This document shows, one piece after another, positions 25,854 through 34,268 of a DNA stretch of 64,000 bases. The position numbers and the translations under genes are program-made. The notes below the pieces were generated by a model, which was not told where the DNA came from, did not search any database, and saw only the letters and a list, made by a program, of their open reading frames with translations. Every line of letters begins with the position of its first letter. Position 1 is the first letter of the stretch. The DNA comes from Opitutaceae bacterium. GTDB lineage: Bacteria; Verrucomicrobiota; Verrucomicrobiia; Opitutales; Opitutaceae. The stretch spans positions 1,054,001-1,118,000 of the forward strand of contig JAWLBB010000002.1 in the NCBI GenBank assembly GCA_041395105.1, written 5' to 3'.

Positions 25854-27740
25854 ATGGCCCAAACCACTGCTGCGCATACCATCGGCACCCCGATCCGGGA
25901 GACAAACTGGCCCCGCCTTCACGCCTGGACGGCGCCGGACGGAACCCCGTCCCTCCTCGCCACCCTCGGCCAGAACAACGGTGGGCTCTTCGTCATCGAT
26001 ATCGACCTGGAAACCGGGCATTGCCGCCAGTTCGGCACCGGACTTCCCGGAGCCGATTACCCGACCGCCGCCTGGCGGAGCCCGAAGAACGGCATCCTCT
26101 ACGTCGGATCGGCCTACCCCGGGCACCTCCACCGTTACGATCGGAACGGCGCCGCCGTGCTCGAGGACCTCGGCCCGATTGATCCGGAGTTTGCCCGTTT
26201 CCCCACCGGCATCGCCGAGGCCCCCGATGGCTCCATCTACATCGGCGCCTGGCAGAAGGCCTGTCTGACCCGGTTCGAGCCGGCCACCGGCCACTTCACC
26301 CGTTTCGGCAGCCTCGATCCGGTCGACCACTATCTGTATCCATGTATCGGAGACGACGGCACGGCCGTGGCCCTCGTCGCAGTCTGCCGGCTTCACCTCG
26401 TCGCCTTCGACCTTGCGACCGGCCGGGCGACCGGGATCGGCCCCGGGGAAATCACCCCGCCGACCGGCCCGGGACCCAACCCCCAGCCTCTCTTTCGGGG
26501 AGTCGACGGCCTGGTCTATCTCCAGGACGGCGACACCTGCTTCCGGATCGAGGGCACCCGTCTCATTCCCGTCCCCTCCACTCCCCCCCGTGATCCAGTC
26601 GCGGTTCGCGGTGGCGGGAACATCGTCCGGTTCGCCGACGGCACCGTGGCCGAACTGCATAACCGTCCCACTGCGACCAACCGCCGGCTCGTCATTCGCC
26701 CTCCTGAAGGCAAGGGACCGGTCCGCGAGCTCGAACTCGACTGGGTGGGCGGGGGAACCGAGCTCTATCGCCTGCATGCCGGACCCGACGGCTGCGTCTA
26801 CGGTTCGAGCCTCCTGCCGGAGCACCTTTTCCGCCATGATCCGCGAACCGGCGATCTCAGAAACCTCGGCCAATGCAGTGTCTCCCTCGGCGAAGCCTAT
26901 TCCTTCATCAACCACGGCAAGGCAATCTACCTTGCCTCCTATCCCGCGGCACGGCTCTCGGTCTTCGACCCCGCCAAACCCGTCCAATTCGGGACCGAGG
27001 CCGGGTGCAATCCCCGGGACCTCGGTCGCCCCGACGACAACTCCCTGCGGCCGTATGCCCTCGCCTCCGGACCGGACAACACCATCTGGATGGGTTCCGC
27101 ACCGGACTACGGGAAAACCGGCGGAACCCTCGTCAGCTACCATCCGCAATCCGGGACCTTCAGGAGTCACGGCAATCTTGTCGAAGGCTGCAGCCCGGTT
27201 TCCCTCTTCTGGATCGAGTCGATGGGGATGTTTCTCGTCGGCTGGTCGATCGAGCCCGGAACGGGGGCAAGACCGGTGGCCAAAGACGGGGCCTTTTCCT
27301 TTTTCGATCCCGGAGACGGCGGCCTGATCGAAACAACCGATTTCGGACATGGGCCGCTTCCCGATGTCAATTCGCTGATCGGCGGTGCCGACGGTCTCGT
27401 CTACGGCATCCTCTCACGGAAGCAATTCGACGGACAGCCTCCCGAAACCGCCATCCATCCCGACCTCGTTGTCATCGATCCGCAGGAAAAGCGCATCGTC
27501 GCCAGGCGGTCCCTTCCGGCAGATTTCGGGAAGGACCTGGCCAATTGCCTTTTCCGCGACCGGGACGGTGGCCTCTGGGGGATGACGGCGCGTTGCATCT
27601 TTTCCATCGCGGCGGGAACCGCCGAGGTCCGTCCCGTCTGGCATTCGGAAACCGAGACGATCACCGCCTGCGGCGCGGTGGTCGACGGGAAGGCGTACTT
27701 TGCCTGCGGTCCCACCCTGCGGTCGGTGGATCTCGGCTGA
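25854..27740 (+). CDS. Cytoplasmic beta-propeller protein of unknown function
   Basis: 628 residues from the ATG at 25854. At least seven blade-like units are seen, of the form strand-loop-DLxTG/DPxTG: FVIDIDLETGHCRQFG, LTRFEPATGHFTRFG, VAFDLATGRATGIG, LFRHDPRTGDLRNLG, LSVFDPAKPVQFG, LVSYHPQSGTFRSHG and FSFFDPGDGGLIET. These resemble SMP-30/PQQ-type or Kelch-like propellers that bind sugars or act as lactonases. No signal peptide is visible. No catalytic motif was recognised. It is divergent from the propeller glycosidase-like gene, with operator E between. Confidence 0.7.
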   Translation: MAQTTAAHTIGTPIRETNWPRLHAWTAPDGTPSLLATLGQNNGGLFVIDIDLETGHCRQFGTGLPGADYPTAAWRSPKNGILYVGSAYPGHLHRYDRNGAAVLEDLGPIDPEFARFPTGIAEAPDGSIYIGAWQKACLTRFEPATGHFTRFGSLDPVDHYLYPCIGDDGTAVALVAVCRLHLVAFDLATGRATGIGPGEITPPTGPGPNPQPLFRGVDGLVYLQDGDTCFRIEGTRLIPVPSTPPRDPVAVRGGGNIVRFADGTVAELHNRPTATNRRLVIRPPEGKGPVRELELDWVGGGTELYRLHAGPDGCVYGSSLLPEHLFRHDPRTGDLRNLGQCSVSLGEAYSFINHGKAIYLASYPAARLSVFDPAKPVQFGTEAGCNPRDLGRPDDNSLRPYALASGPDNTIWMGSAPDYGKTGGTLVSYHPQSGTFRSHGNLVEGCSPVSLFWIESMGMFLVGWSIEPGTGARPVAKDGAFSFFDPGDGGLIETTDFGHGPLPDVNSLIGGADGLVYGILSRKQFDGQPPETAIHPDLVVIDPQEKRIVARRSLPADFGKDLANCLFRDRDGGLWGMTARCIFSIAAGTAEVRPVWHSETETITACGAVVDGKAYFACGPTLRSVDLG

Positions 27741-27798
27741 GCAGAAGCGGGCGCCACGAAGGGATGGACCAGGGTCCAGCCCGACAATTCAGATTCCC

Positions 27799-27903
27799 GG
27801 TAGGGCGCGACCGCCGGGCGCGCCGATCATCCTGCCCATGACCCAAGTCCCAGAACCCAGGACGGATGCTCCGGGGCGGACGGCCCAGCAGTCCGTCCCT
27901 ACC
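27799..27903. repeat. 105-bp palindromic doublet (GGTAGGG ... CCCTACC)
   Basis: The outer inverted repeat is GGTAGGG (27799-27805) with CCCTACC (27897-27903). Two internal hairpins lie within: GGCGCG (27804-27809) with CGCGCC (27819-27824), and GGACGG (27878-27883) with CCGTCC (27893-27898). It lies between two convergent genes and could act as a bidirectional terminator. It is a different family from the MITE core. Confidence 0.75.
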
Positions 27904-27956
27904 TTCTGACATTGGTGGAGCCGGTGCCTGCACCGCGCCGCCGCCTTCATCGCGGC

Positions 27957-29420
27957 CTACTCCAGCCAACCCTTCTCCGCATAATAGCGGAGGTGGAACG
28001 GATTCCGGATCAATTTCACCGGGATGGGTTTCCCTTCCGCCTTCAACCGATCGATTGTCTTCTGATCCTCGACCAGGGCGGCGTATTTCTGCTGCTTGGC
28101 GACCGATTCCGACACGGTCCGGGCGATTTCGCGATTGATCGCTTCCGCCGCCTTCCGCACCGCTTCTTCGGCCGTCAATCGATCCGCCATAAACCTTTCA
28201 AAGGCATCCAGCTCAAGCCGGGACATCACTCGGACGAGGATGAACGGACTCATTCCGACCGGGATGGCATTGGTCAACGCCGAATCCAGAAAAGCGTCGT
28301 GCAACCCCCATTCATTGGGAAACTCCGCCGGGCGGGAAAACGTATCGCCCGAAGCAAAGGCAGGCACCGGGGGAAGGGCGTCCGCACCTTCCACGATGAG
28401 ATCATTGAACTCCCGGCTGGCCAGAAACTTGAAGAAATAGGCGGCCAGTTCCTTATTCTTTGAGCCGGCATACATGACCTCGGAGCCGACACCAATCCGG
28501 GTGTTGCGGAATGAGACATAGGGCATCTCGCTCACCCCCAGGCGGGTGATCCCGACCGGCCGGTAATAGATCAGACCCCATCGGCCGGCCAACATCAGCC
28601 CGTACTGGCCCGTCGCGAAGAGGTGCATCCGGGCCGGGACAATGCCCGAGTCTGAGGCCAGTGACTGGGACTCCGCCTTGGTCGGAATCAGCCGATCCAC
28701 GTTGGTCCACTGATAGAACCGCCGGTAGATCTCGGCCGATTCAGGGCTGTCAAAGATGGAGGCCGTCATCGTCTCGTTGTAGATATCCCCTCCCATGCTT
28801 CGCAGCAGGATGAGTCGATCGGCGGTCCCCAGGGGAGGCATGAAGAAGGTCGTCCGTGGACCGACGGCCGGATTGAGGGCCTTGACGTACTTCCGTCCGA
28901 TCGCCTCGAATTCGTCCAGCGTCCAGCGACTCGGAGGCGGATCCAGACCCGCCCGCTCAAACGCCTCGAGGTTGGACCAGAGCATGGCTGTTCCCACGTT
29001 GCGGGGGAAGGCGTACTGCCGGCCGTCGATGACCAGTTCGGGTTCGATCGCCGGATAGGAGGAGGACGCCTCAAACCCCATCTCCCGGGCCATCTCCGTA
29101 AGGTCCTCAGCCACGCCGAGAGACTCCAGCAGGTGGACTTCACCGGTCGAACAATCGATGATGTCGCCGCCAACCCCCGACACCGCCTGCACGATCTTCT
29201 TCGTCGGATCCCGGTTGGTCGCGTCGATCCGCAGTTCAACCGCCGGGTAACCGTTGTCCACCATCCACTTTTCAAAGAGCGCCTTCTGCCGCTCTCGGAA
29301 TTCCCCGGTGTCGACCACCCAATAAAGAACCGGGCGTTCCCCGTGCCCGGGCAGCGCCTTGAAGGTGGCCACGCCGGCCGCAATCAGGCCGGCCAGGATC
29401 AGCAGGAAGAACACCTTCAT
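27957..29420 (-). CDS. Family-1 extracellular sugar-binding protein (second, monocistronic)
   Basis: 487 residues from the ATG at 29420 (MKVFFLLILAGLIAAGVATF), a signal-anchor without a lipobox. The solute-binding fold shows PVLYWVVDTGEFRERQKALFE, GDIIDCSTGEVHLLESLGVAED, QYAFPRNVGTAMLWSNLEAFERAG and GSKNKELAAYFFKFLASREFNDL. The C-terminus carries a Lys/Glu-rich extension (KQQKYAALVEDQKTIDRL). It is flanked by a divergent and a convergent gene, so it appears to be transcribed alone, with no permease or ATPase nearby. The ligand is probably an oligosaccharide; the specificity cannot be read. Confidence 0.83.
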   Translation of the reverse strand: MKVFFLLILAGLIAAGVATFKALPGHGERPVLYWVVDTGEFRERQKALFEKWMVDNGYPAVELRIDATNRDPTKKIVQAVSGVGGDIIDCSTGEVHLLESLGVAEDLTEMAREMGFEASSSYPAIEPELVIDGRQYAFPRNVGTAMLWSNLEAFERAGLDPPPSRWTLDEFEAIGRKYVKALNPAVGPRTTFFMPPLGTADRLILLRSMGGDIYNETMTASIFDSPESAEIYRRFYQWTNVDRLIPTKAESQSLASDSGIVPARMHLFATGQYGLMLAGRWGLIYYRPVGITRLGVSEMPYVSFRNTRIGVGSEVMYAGSKNKELAAYFFKFLASREFNDLIVEGADALPPVPAFASGDTFSRPAEFPNEWGLHDAFLDSALTNAIPVGMSPFILVRVMSRLELDAFERFMADRLTAEEAVRKAAEAINREIARTVSESVAKQQKYAALVEDQKTIDRLKAEGKPIPVKLIRNPFHLRYYAEKGWLE

Positions 29421-29488
29421 GAGAGGACTCCGATTGCCTGCGCGGCGCCTTGACACCGGATCAAAGGGCGCGCGGAATCTCCAGCCTT

Positions 29489-30346
29489 ATGTCCGAACCC
29501 ACTCCCCGGATACTGGTGACCGGAGCCGCCGGCACCCTTGGGCAATTCATCCTGTCGGAACTCCACCGGCAGAAATCGGTCGTTCTCGCGACCGACCAGA
29601 CCGACAAGCCCGATAGTCTCTTTCCCATTCACGTGGCCCATCTTCTCGACCTGACCGAAGTCCGCAAGCTTATGCCGGGGATCGATGTGGTCGTCCATCT
29701 CGCCAATCACGCCTACCAGCGGGGAAACGAGGTGACCTTCAACGAGAATGTGGCCATGAACATGAACGTCTTTCAGGCGGCCGCGGACGCGGGAGCGAAG
29801 AAAATCCTCTTTGCCAGTTCCGTCCAGGTCATCGGAAGCGAGGGTGGCGAGGTGCCGGTCGACCGTTCGCCGCGATTCACCTCCTTCCCCCTCGACGGGG
29901 AAACCGCGCCCTTCCCGACCAATACCTACGCCCTTTCCAAGCAGGTGGGTGAAACCCAACTCCGCTACTTTGCCACCTGCTACGGGATCGAGGGGATCGC
30001 CATCCGGTTTCCCGGAATGCATCGGCCTCAGCACCAGGTCATCCAGGCGAACTGGAAGGAAGGTGCCGGAACGATCCGCCAGGCCTTCTCGAACCTGACC
30101 TACGAGGATGCGGCCCGCCTCGTGGCCGCGGTCATCCGGACCCCTCTGCCCGGATTTCGAGTCTATTTCCCCAACGCCGCCCAAAACCGCAATGCCCGGC
30201 CCACCTCGGTCCTGCTGAGAGAATTCTATCCCGGCATCCCCTGTCGAAGGCCCCTCTTCGATGAAGACAGCCTGGTCGACACAAGCGCCATTACCCGCGA
30301 CACCGGCTGGACCCCACAGGACCGTTACCGGGTCGAGGGATCATGA
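29489..30346 (+). CDS. NAD-dependent epimerase/dehydratase (extended SDR)
   Basis: 285 residues from the ATG at 29489 (MSEPTPRILVTGAAGTLGQF). The Rossmann motif is TGAAGTLG (TGxxGxxG), followed by VVHLANHAY, ILFASSVQVIGS (Ser) and TNTYALSKQVGE (the YxxxK pair), completing the Ser-Tyr-Lys triad. It is somewhat short for UDP-glucose epimerases and close to the uronate dehydrogenase/epimerase group of 260-290 residues; a sugar or uronate oxidoreductase is plausible. It is divergent from the second binding-protein gene across 68 bp without the TAACC operator. Confidence 0.83.
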   Translation: MSEPTPRILVTGAAGTLGQFILSELHRQKSVVLATDQTDKPDSLFPIHVAHLLDLTEVRKLMPGIDVVVHLANHAYQRGNEVTFNENVAMNMNVFQAAADAGAKKILFASSVQVIGSEGGEVPVDRSPRFTSFPLDGETAPFPTNTYALSKQVGETQLRYFATCYGIEGIAIRFPGMHRPQHQVIQANWKEGAGTIRQAFSNLTYEDAARLVAAVIRTPLPGFRVYFPNAAQNRNARPTSVLLREFYPGIPCRRPLFDEDSLVDTSAITRDTGWTPQDRYRVEGS

Positions 30347-30399
30347 GCCGAGAACCAAATGCCTGGTTCGGACCGTCGCCATCCGGAGCCAAATGTAGT

Positions 30400-30500
30400 G
30401 TAGGAGAGGGTTTATCCCTCGATCCAAAGGTTGATCGAGACGTAAAGCCTCTCCTTATCCCTCGATCCAACGGTTGATCGAGGCGTAAAGCCTCTCCTAC
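30400..30500. repeat. 101-bp palindromic element: tandem 43-bp hairpin units inside 10-bp inverted ends
   Basis: The outer inverted pair GTAGGAGAGG (30400-30409) and CCTCTCCTAC (30491-30500) is perfect. Inside are two tandem 43-bp units, 30412-30454 and 30455-30497, differing at two positions by eye. Each contains a CTCGATC/GATCGAG hairpin. The stop codon of the minus-strand PmoA-like gene lies within the right end. The convergent position suggests termination, but it is a repeat family in its own right. Confidence 0.85.
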
Positions 30501-31420
30501 CGGAGCCCGGAGGTTCCGCTCACCAGAGTCTCAATGCCGTCCGCCTTCAAAGCCCCTTCGGCGAAGATCAGGCGGTGGCGGAGTTCCAGTCTGGCTCCCG
30601 CTTCCAGGCGCAGATCCCGGTCGTGCTGGAAGGAAAATCCGACCGCGGGCAGTTTGTCCCGCACGAACCAATGCACCGGGCCGGCCGGCGAATCGTCGAC
30701 AAAGATCGTGGTGGTCCGGTCCAGGGTTGTATCGTGCCGTCCGGCCAGGGCCACCCACCGGGCCTGCGCGCCGTGGACCTGGTCGACCCCGCTCAGGCCG
30801 CCCGCGCCCATGATGCCGACCTCGGAGTCGAAATCGCAGAAGAGGTAATCCCGGGAAAGGCGCATGAGCAGTCCGGTGTAGTGGGACCCCTTCAGGCCAA
30901 AGGACGAATGGTAGTTGCCCAGGTCGAGGGCACCGCCCGAGGCATTCACCAGGGTCGAGGAAAAAACCAGCGTCCAGGCCGATTCATCGGGCGCCACCGA
31001 CGCTGTCAGTTCCCGCCTTTCCCCAAGGAGCACCCGGCCGTCCCCGCTCACCCAATCGAGCCGTTCATCGAGGACCGCCCGCCCATCCCCGGTCAATTCC
31101 AGGCCGGCCCACTCCCGGTGCACCTGCCGGCCGTTGTCTCCACGAAACTGATACCCGCCTTCCTCGCGGTAGGATGGGCCGCCCCAGAAATTGGCCTCGC
31201 CGACCCGGGTGATGGTGTGGCAAAGGGCATGGTGCCACGGGTGGTCGTTCGGCCGGTAGTTGGTCAGGCAATTGCCCGAAAGCGTCCGCACCGGATGAAA
31301 GTAGGGCTTGGGCGACTCTTCAATCCCGACTTCGGACTGGTAGACGTAGCGGAAGAGCGGCCCGTCCCGAAAGGAGACGGTCACGGATTCACCGTGCGTA
31401 TGGGAAAGCTGAAGTTTCAT
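30497..31420 (-). CDS. PmoA-like (DUF6807) family protein
   Basis: 307 residues from the ATG at 31420 (MKLQLSHTHGESVTVSFRDG); a GTG at 31447 that overlaps the upstream stop is an alternative. The sequence matches the family annotated PmoA in Planctomycetes/Verrucomicrobia: YFHPVRTLSGNCLTNYRPNDHPWHHALCHTI with the conserved NDHPWHHA, NFWGGPSY, NYHSSFGLKGSHYTGLLMRL and HWFVRDKLPAVGFSFQHD. The beta-sandwich fold is mutarotase-like. The function is unknown; it usually lies beside sugar dehydrogenases. It is last in the operon MDR-cyclase-SDR-PmoA-like, and its stop codon sits inside a palindromic repeat. Confidence 0.78.
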   Translation of the reverse strand: MKLQLSHTHGESVTVSFRDGPLFRYVYQSEVGIEESPKPYFHPVRTLSGNCLTNYRPNDHPWHHALCHTITRVGEANFWGGPSYREEGGYQFRGDNGRQVHREWAGLELTGDGRAVLDERLDWVSGDGRVLLGERRELTASVAPDESAWTLVFSSTLVNASGGALDLGNYHSSFGLKGSHYTGLLMRLSRDYLFCDFDSEVGIMGAGGLSGVDQVHGAQARWVALAGRHDTTLDRTTTIFVDDSPAGPVHWFVRDKLPAVGFSFQHDRDLRLEAGARLELRHRLIFAEGALKADGIETLVSGTSGLR

Positions 31421-31443
31421 GAAGGTGGGTGAAAAGGAGGCGG

Positions 31444-32190
31444 TCACTTGGCGAGGTAACCGCCGTCGACGACCAGATCGCTTCCGGTGATGAAGGAGGC
31501 ATCATCGCTGGCCAGAAAGGCCACCGCCGCCGCCACTTCCTCCGGCCGACCCTGCCGATTGAGCAGATGCATGGCCGAAGCCCGCTTGTTCTCCTCGTCG
31601 ATATCGAGGCCCAGGGCCTTGCAGGAATTCACAAAGGCCGAGGTGTAGATATAGCCCGGACAGATCGTATTGACCCGGATCCCGTCCGCCGCCAGGTCCT
31701 GGGCCCAGCACTTGGCCATTCCGCGGAGGGCAAACTTGGTCGCGTTGTAGGTGGAAAACGCCGCCTGGCCGACAAAGCCGCTGACCGACGAGAAGGTGAT
31801 GACACTGCCGCCGCCGGCTTCGCGCATCTGCGCGACCACCGCCTCTGTCATCTTCGAAGTCCCGACAAGATTCACCTCGCAGATCGAGCGCCAGTCGTCC
31901 CGTGTGGCGTCCACGCCCTTGAAGATGAACCGGGTGGCCGCATTGACCAGGATGGTCGCCGGGCCAAGTGAAGCCCGGACCGCGGCACACCCGGCGGCGA
32001 TGGATCCGTCATCGGTCACATCGACCTGGTGGAAAGTGCATCCGACGGCCCCGGCCCGACCCTCCTCGTCCGGCAGACAATCAAAGATCATCACCCGGGC
32101 ACCTTCTTCGGCGAGGCGCCGGGCGCTGGCAAAACCCAGGTCGCCCAACCCGCCCGTGACAATCGCCACCCGATCCTTCAGTCCACGCAT
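31444..32190 (-). CDS. Short-chain dehydrogenase/reductase (SDR)
   Basis: 248 residues, the standard SDR length. Motifs: TGGLGDLGFASA (cofactor glycine motif), DVTDDGS, VNAATRFIF, SSVSGFVGQAAFSTYNATK (Ser-Tyr-Lys triad) and RVNTICPGYIYT. The acidic residue after strand 2 (MIFDCLPDEEG) suggests NAD(H). It probably oxidises a sugar, sugar lactone precursor or 2-keto-3-deoxy-aldonate. It starts 3 bp after the cyclase stop and ends at the PmoA-like start region, so translation is probably coupled. Confidence 0.9.
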   Translation of the reverse strand: MRGLKDRVAIVTGGLGDLGFASARRLAEEGARVMIFDCLPDEEGRAGAVGCTFHQVDVTDDGSIAAGCAAVRASLGPATILVNAATRFIFKGVDATRDDWRSICEVNLVGTSKMTEAVVAQMREAGGGSVITFSSVSGFVGQAAFSTYNATKFALRGMAKCWAQDLAADGIRVNTICPGYIYTSAFVNSCKALGLDIDEENKRASAMHLLNRQGRPEEVAAAVAFLASDDASFITGSDLVVDGGYLAK

Positions 32191-32193
32191 CGC

Positions 32194-32859
32194 TCAGGCC
32201 TCCCCTTTCTTCACGTCTCCGGTCAACGCGACCGCCCTTATCGGGGATCCATCCCGGCCGACAATCTTGAGCGGCAGTCCGATGAAGGTGAAGACGGGAG
32301 GCAGTTTCTCCAGATGGGTCAGCGACTCGACAATGACAATCTCGACGCCCTCTTTCAGGAGAATCAGGTGGCACTCCTTCCAGTCGACACTCGGGGTCGG
32401 CGTATCCATTCCTAGCATACGAATCCCGCGTCCGGCAATCCAGCGGGCCGCCTCCAGGGTGAGGGTGGGAAAGCCGCTGAAAAACTCCGGCGTCCCAAAG
32501 GCCCGGTCCCAACCCGTCCGGTAGATGATGCGGGCCCCCGGTCGGAAAACATCGGCATGTGCCTCGAACATCTCGACCGTCAGGGGCGTCGAGGCCTCGA
32601 GGTAGCCCCCTGGAGCCAGGTCGACCAGGTGCGCCTCGCCCACAAAGTGTTCGAGGTCCATCTGCTCGATTGTCTTGCCGTCGTCATAGAAGTGAAAGGG
32701 CGCATCGAGATGGGTCCCCTGGTGGGTGGCCATGCTCATCTCGGTCATGTTGTACCCGATCGAAGCGACCGTGTTGTGCACGAGGATGCTGATCTTCGGA
32801 TCGAAGGGGAAGTTGAGCTGCCCGTGGGCGAGCGGGTGGGTGAGGTCGATGATGGGCAT
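32194..32859 (-). CDS. Cyclase family protein (kynurenine-formamidase-like metal hydrolase)
   Basis: 221 residues. The family metal motif HxGTHxDxPxH is present as MATHQGTHLDAPFHF, followed by ARIIYRTGWDRAF, RMLGMDTPTPSVDW and a late Glu/His segment (IVESLTHLEKLPP). Members hydrolyse amides or lactones using a divalent metal. Between an MDR dehydrogenase upstream (71 bp) and an SDR downstream (3 bp), a lactonase-like step in sugar oxidation is a reasonable inference. Confidence 0.87.
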   Translation of the reverse strand: MPIIDLTHPLAHGQLNFPFDPKISILVHNTVASIGYNMTEMSMATHQGTHLDAPFHFYDDGKTIEQMDLEHFVGEAHLVDLAPGGYLEASTPLTVEMFEAHADVFRPGARIIYRTGWDRAFGTPEFFSGFPTLTLEAARWIAGRGIRMLGMDTPTPSVDWKECHLILLKEGVEIVIVESLTHLEKLPPVFTFIGLPLKIVGRDGSPIRAVALTGDVKKGEA

Positions 32860-32930
32860 GGGTTTATGGGGGTTGTCTTGTCAGAGTGTGTTGTCTCCCG
32901 GGAACCGGAACGACCTGGCTGCGGAACGGA

Positions 32931-33947
32931 TCACGGCACGATGACGGCCTTGGTATCGCCGGGTCCCGGCCTGAGCATGGTGTGAAAGGCATTCACGGAG
33001 TTGTCCAGCGGGTAGCGGCTCGTCCACGAGGTCACATCGACCCGGCTGTCCTTCATCAGGGCGATGGCCCCCGCCAGATCCTCCATCTGGGCGCCGTAAG
33101 TGCCCAGAACGGATACTTCCGGCAGGGTCACCCGGTAACTGTCGAGCTGGAGACTGTCTTCATGAAGGCCGATCCAGACGGTGGCCCCTCCCGGCCGGCA
33201 GGCCTCGACCGACTGACGCTTGGTCACGCCCGCCCCGACCGCATCGATGACAATGTCCGCACCTTCTCCCGAGGTCGCCCGGCGGATGGCCTCCACGGGA
33301 TCCTCGTCCCGGCTTCGAATGACGCCGGCCGCGCCGAGTCTTCGGGCCACCTCGAGACGGCCCGGATCGAGATCAGCCACCCACACCCGGGAACCGGCCA
33401 GGGCGCGGAAAGCCTGCTGCGCCATCAGGCCGATCGGCCCGGCCCCGATCACCAGGACATTCTCGCGGGGTCGTCCCCGGGTCAGCTTCACCATATGGAC
33501 TCCGTTTCCAAGGGGTTCCGCCAGGCAGGCCGCTTCCGCGGGCAGCTCCTCGGGCCAATCAAGGAGCACTCCGACCGGAGCCGCCACGAATTCCGCAAAG
33601 GCCCCGGGCCGGTGCATCCCGAAGATCTGCCGACCGGCACAGAGATGGTCGTCGCCCCGGCGGCAGCGCACACACGCGCCACAGGGAACAAGGGCGTTCA
33701 CCACCACCCGACGTCCGGTCCACGATGCGTCGACTCCATCGCCGCAGGAATCTACCGTTCCGCAGAATTCGTGGCCAAAAACCAACGGCGGCTTCCTTCG
33801 GGTGCTGCGGGTCTTGTAGGACTCGAGCTCGCTTCCGCAGAGACCGCAGGCCGCCACCCGGACAAGGACCTCTCCGGCCCCGGGAGCCGGTCTTGGCAGA
33901 TCCGCCAGTACGAGTGACTCAAAATCGGGATAAAGGAGAGCTTTCAT
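32931..33947 (-). CDS. Zinc-dependent MDR polyol/sugar dehydrogenase
   Basis: 338 residues with both zinc sites. Catalytic: AACGLCGSELES (Cys) and FGHEFCGTV (His-Glu). Structural: four-Cys lobe CGACVRCRRGDDHLC. The Rossmann core is VLVIGAGPIGLMAQQAFRAL with WVADLDPGRLEVARRLGA (Asp, NAD-specific). It resembles sorbitol/L-idonate/galactitol dehydrogenases. It is first gene of the four-gene minus-strand operon; the upstream region contains a long palindrome rather than the TAACC operator. Confidence 0.9.
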   Translation of the reverse strand: MKALLYPDFESLVLADLPRPAPGAGEVLVRVAACGLCGSELESYKTRSTRRKPPLVFGHEFCGTVDSCGDGVDASWTGRRVVVNALVPCGACVRCRRGDDHLCAGRQIFGMHRPGAFAEFVAAPVGVLLDWPEELPAEAACLAEPLGNGVHMVKLTRGRPRENVLVIGAGPIGLMAQQAFRALAGSRVWVADLDPGRLEVARRLGAAGVIRSRDEDPVEAIRRATSGEGADIVIDAVGAGVTKRQSVEACRPGGATVWIGLHEDSLQLDSYRVTLPEVSVLGTYGAQMEDLAGAIALMKDSRVDVTSWTSRYPLDNSVNAFHTMLRPGPGDTKAVIVP

Positions 33948-34268
33948 TTTCGTAGTTATGGAGGTTTGCGGGTCGATCGGGTGCCCATCCTTGACCTTGA
34001 CGTTTCATAAATCTTGGGAATTTGCCCACGAATCTGCACCAATCATCACGAATGAATGCGGATGCAATCGTCGATTCGCGTCGATTCGTGCAGATTCGTG
34101 GGCAGAAAAAACAATCGCTTGTTACCTTCATCTTCCAGGGGGAGCTCTAATCTGGAATCTTTCCTCTACTTATGGTCTACGAATTTCTGATTTGTCGCAT
34201 CTCAGGTAATCTATCATCGAGTGATGGATACGGTTTTTAGAGACGATGAGGTTGAGATGCCGACTCCA
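33948..34268. other. 321-bp intergenic region between the MDR operon and the subtilase gene
   Basis: I see no gene. It contains the palindrome at 34023-34104 and a visibly more AT-rich stretch (about 34140-34260) that could hold the promoter of the MDR operon. A half-site TTGTTACC near 34119 resembles one arm of the recurring operator but lacks the second arm. Confidence 0.5.
34023..34104. repeat. Palindromic element with 17-bp perfect inverted ends
   Basis: TGCCCACGAATCTGCAC (34023-34039) is exactly inverted at 34088-34104. The ~48-bp interior repeats the CGAAT/ATTCG theme (ATCACGAATGAATGCG, TCGATTCGCG, TCGATTCG), so it can fold into a long imperfect hairpin. It lies upstream of the MDR operon. 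It is a distinct repeat family. Confidence 0.85.

Noticed and set aside
25632..27350. 572-codon minus-strand frame opposite the beta-propeller gene
   Set aside because: It is low-complexity Gly/Val/Glu-rich translation with no motif and overlaps two better-supported genes.
30400..30500. CRISPR-like direct repeats (two 43-bp units)
   Set aside because: The units are contiguous without spacers and palindromic, with only two copies. No cas gene is nearby.
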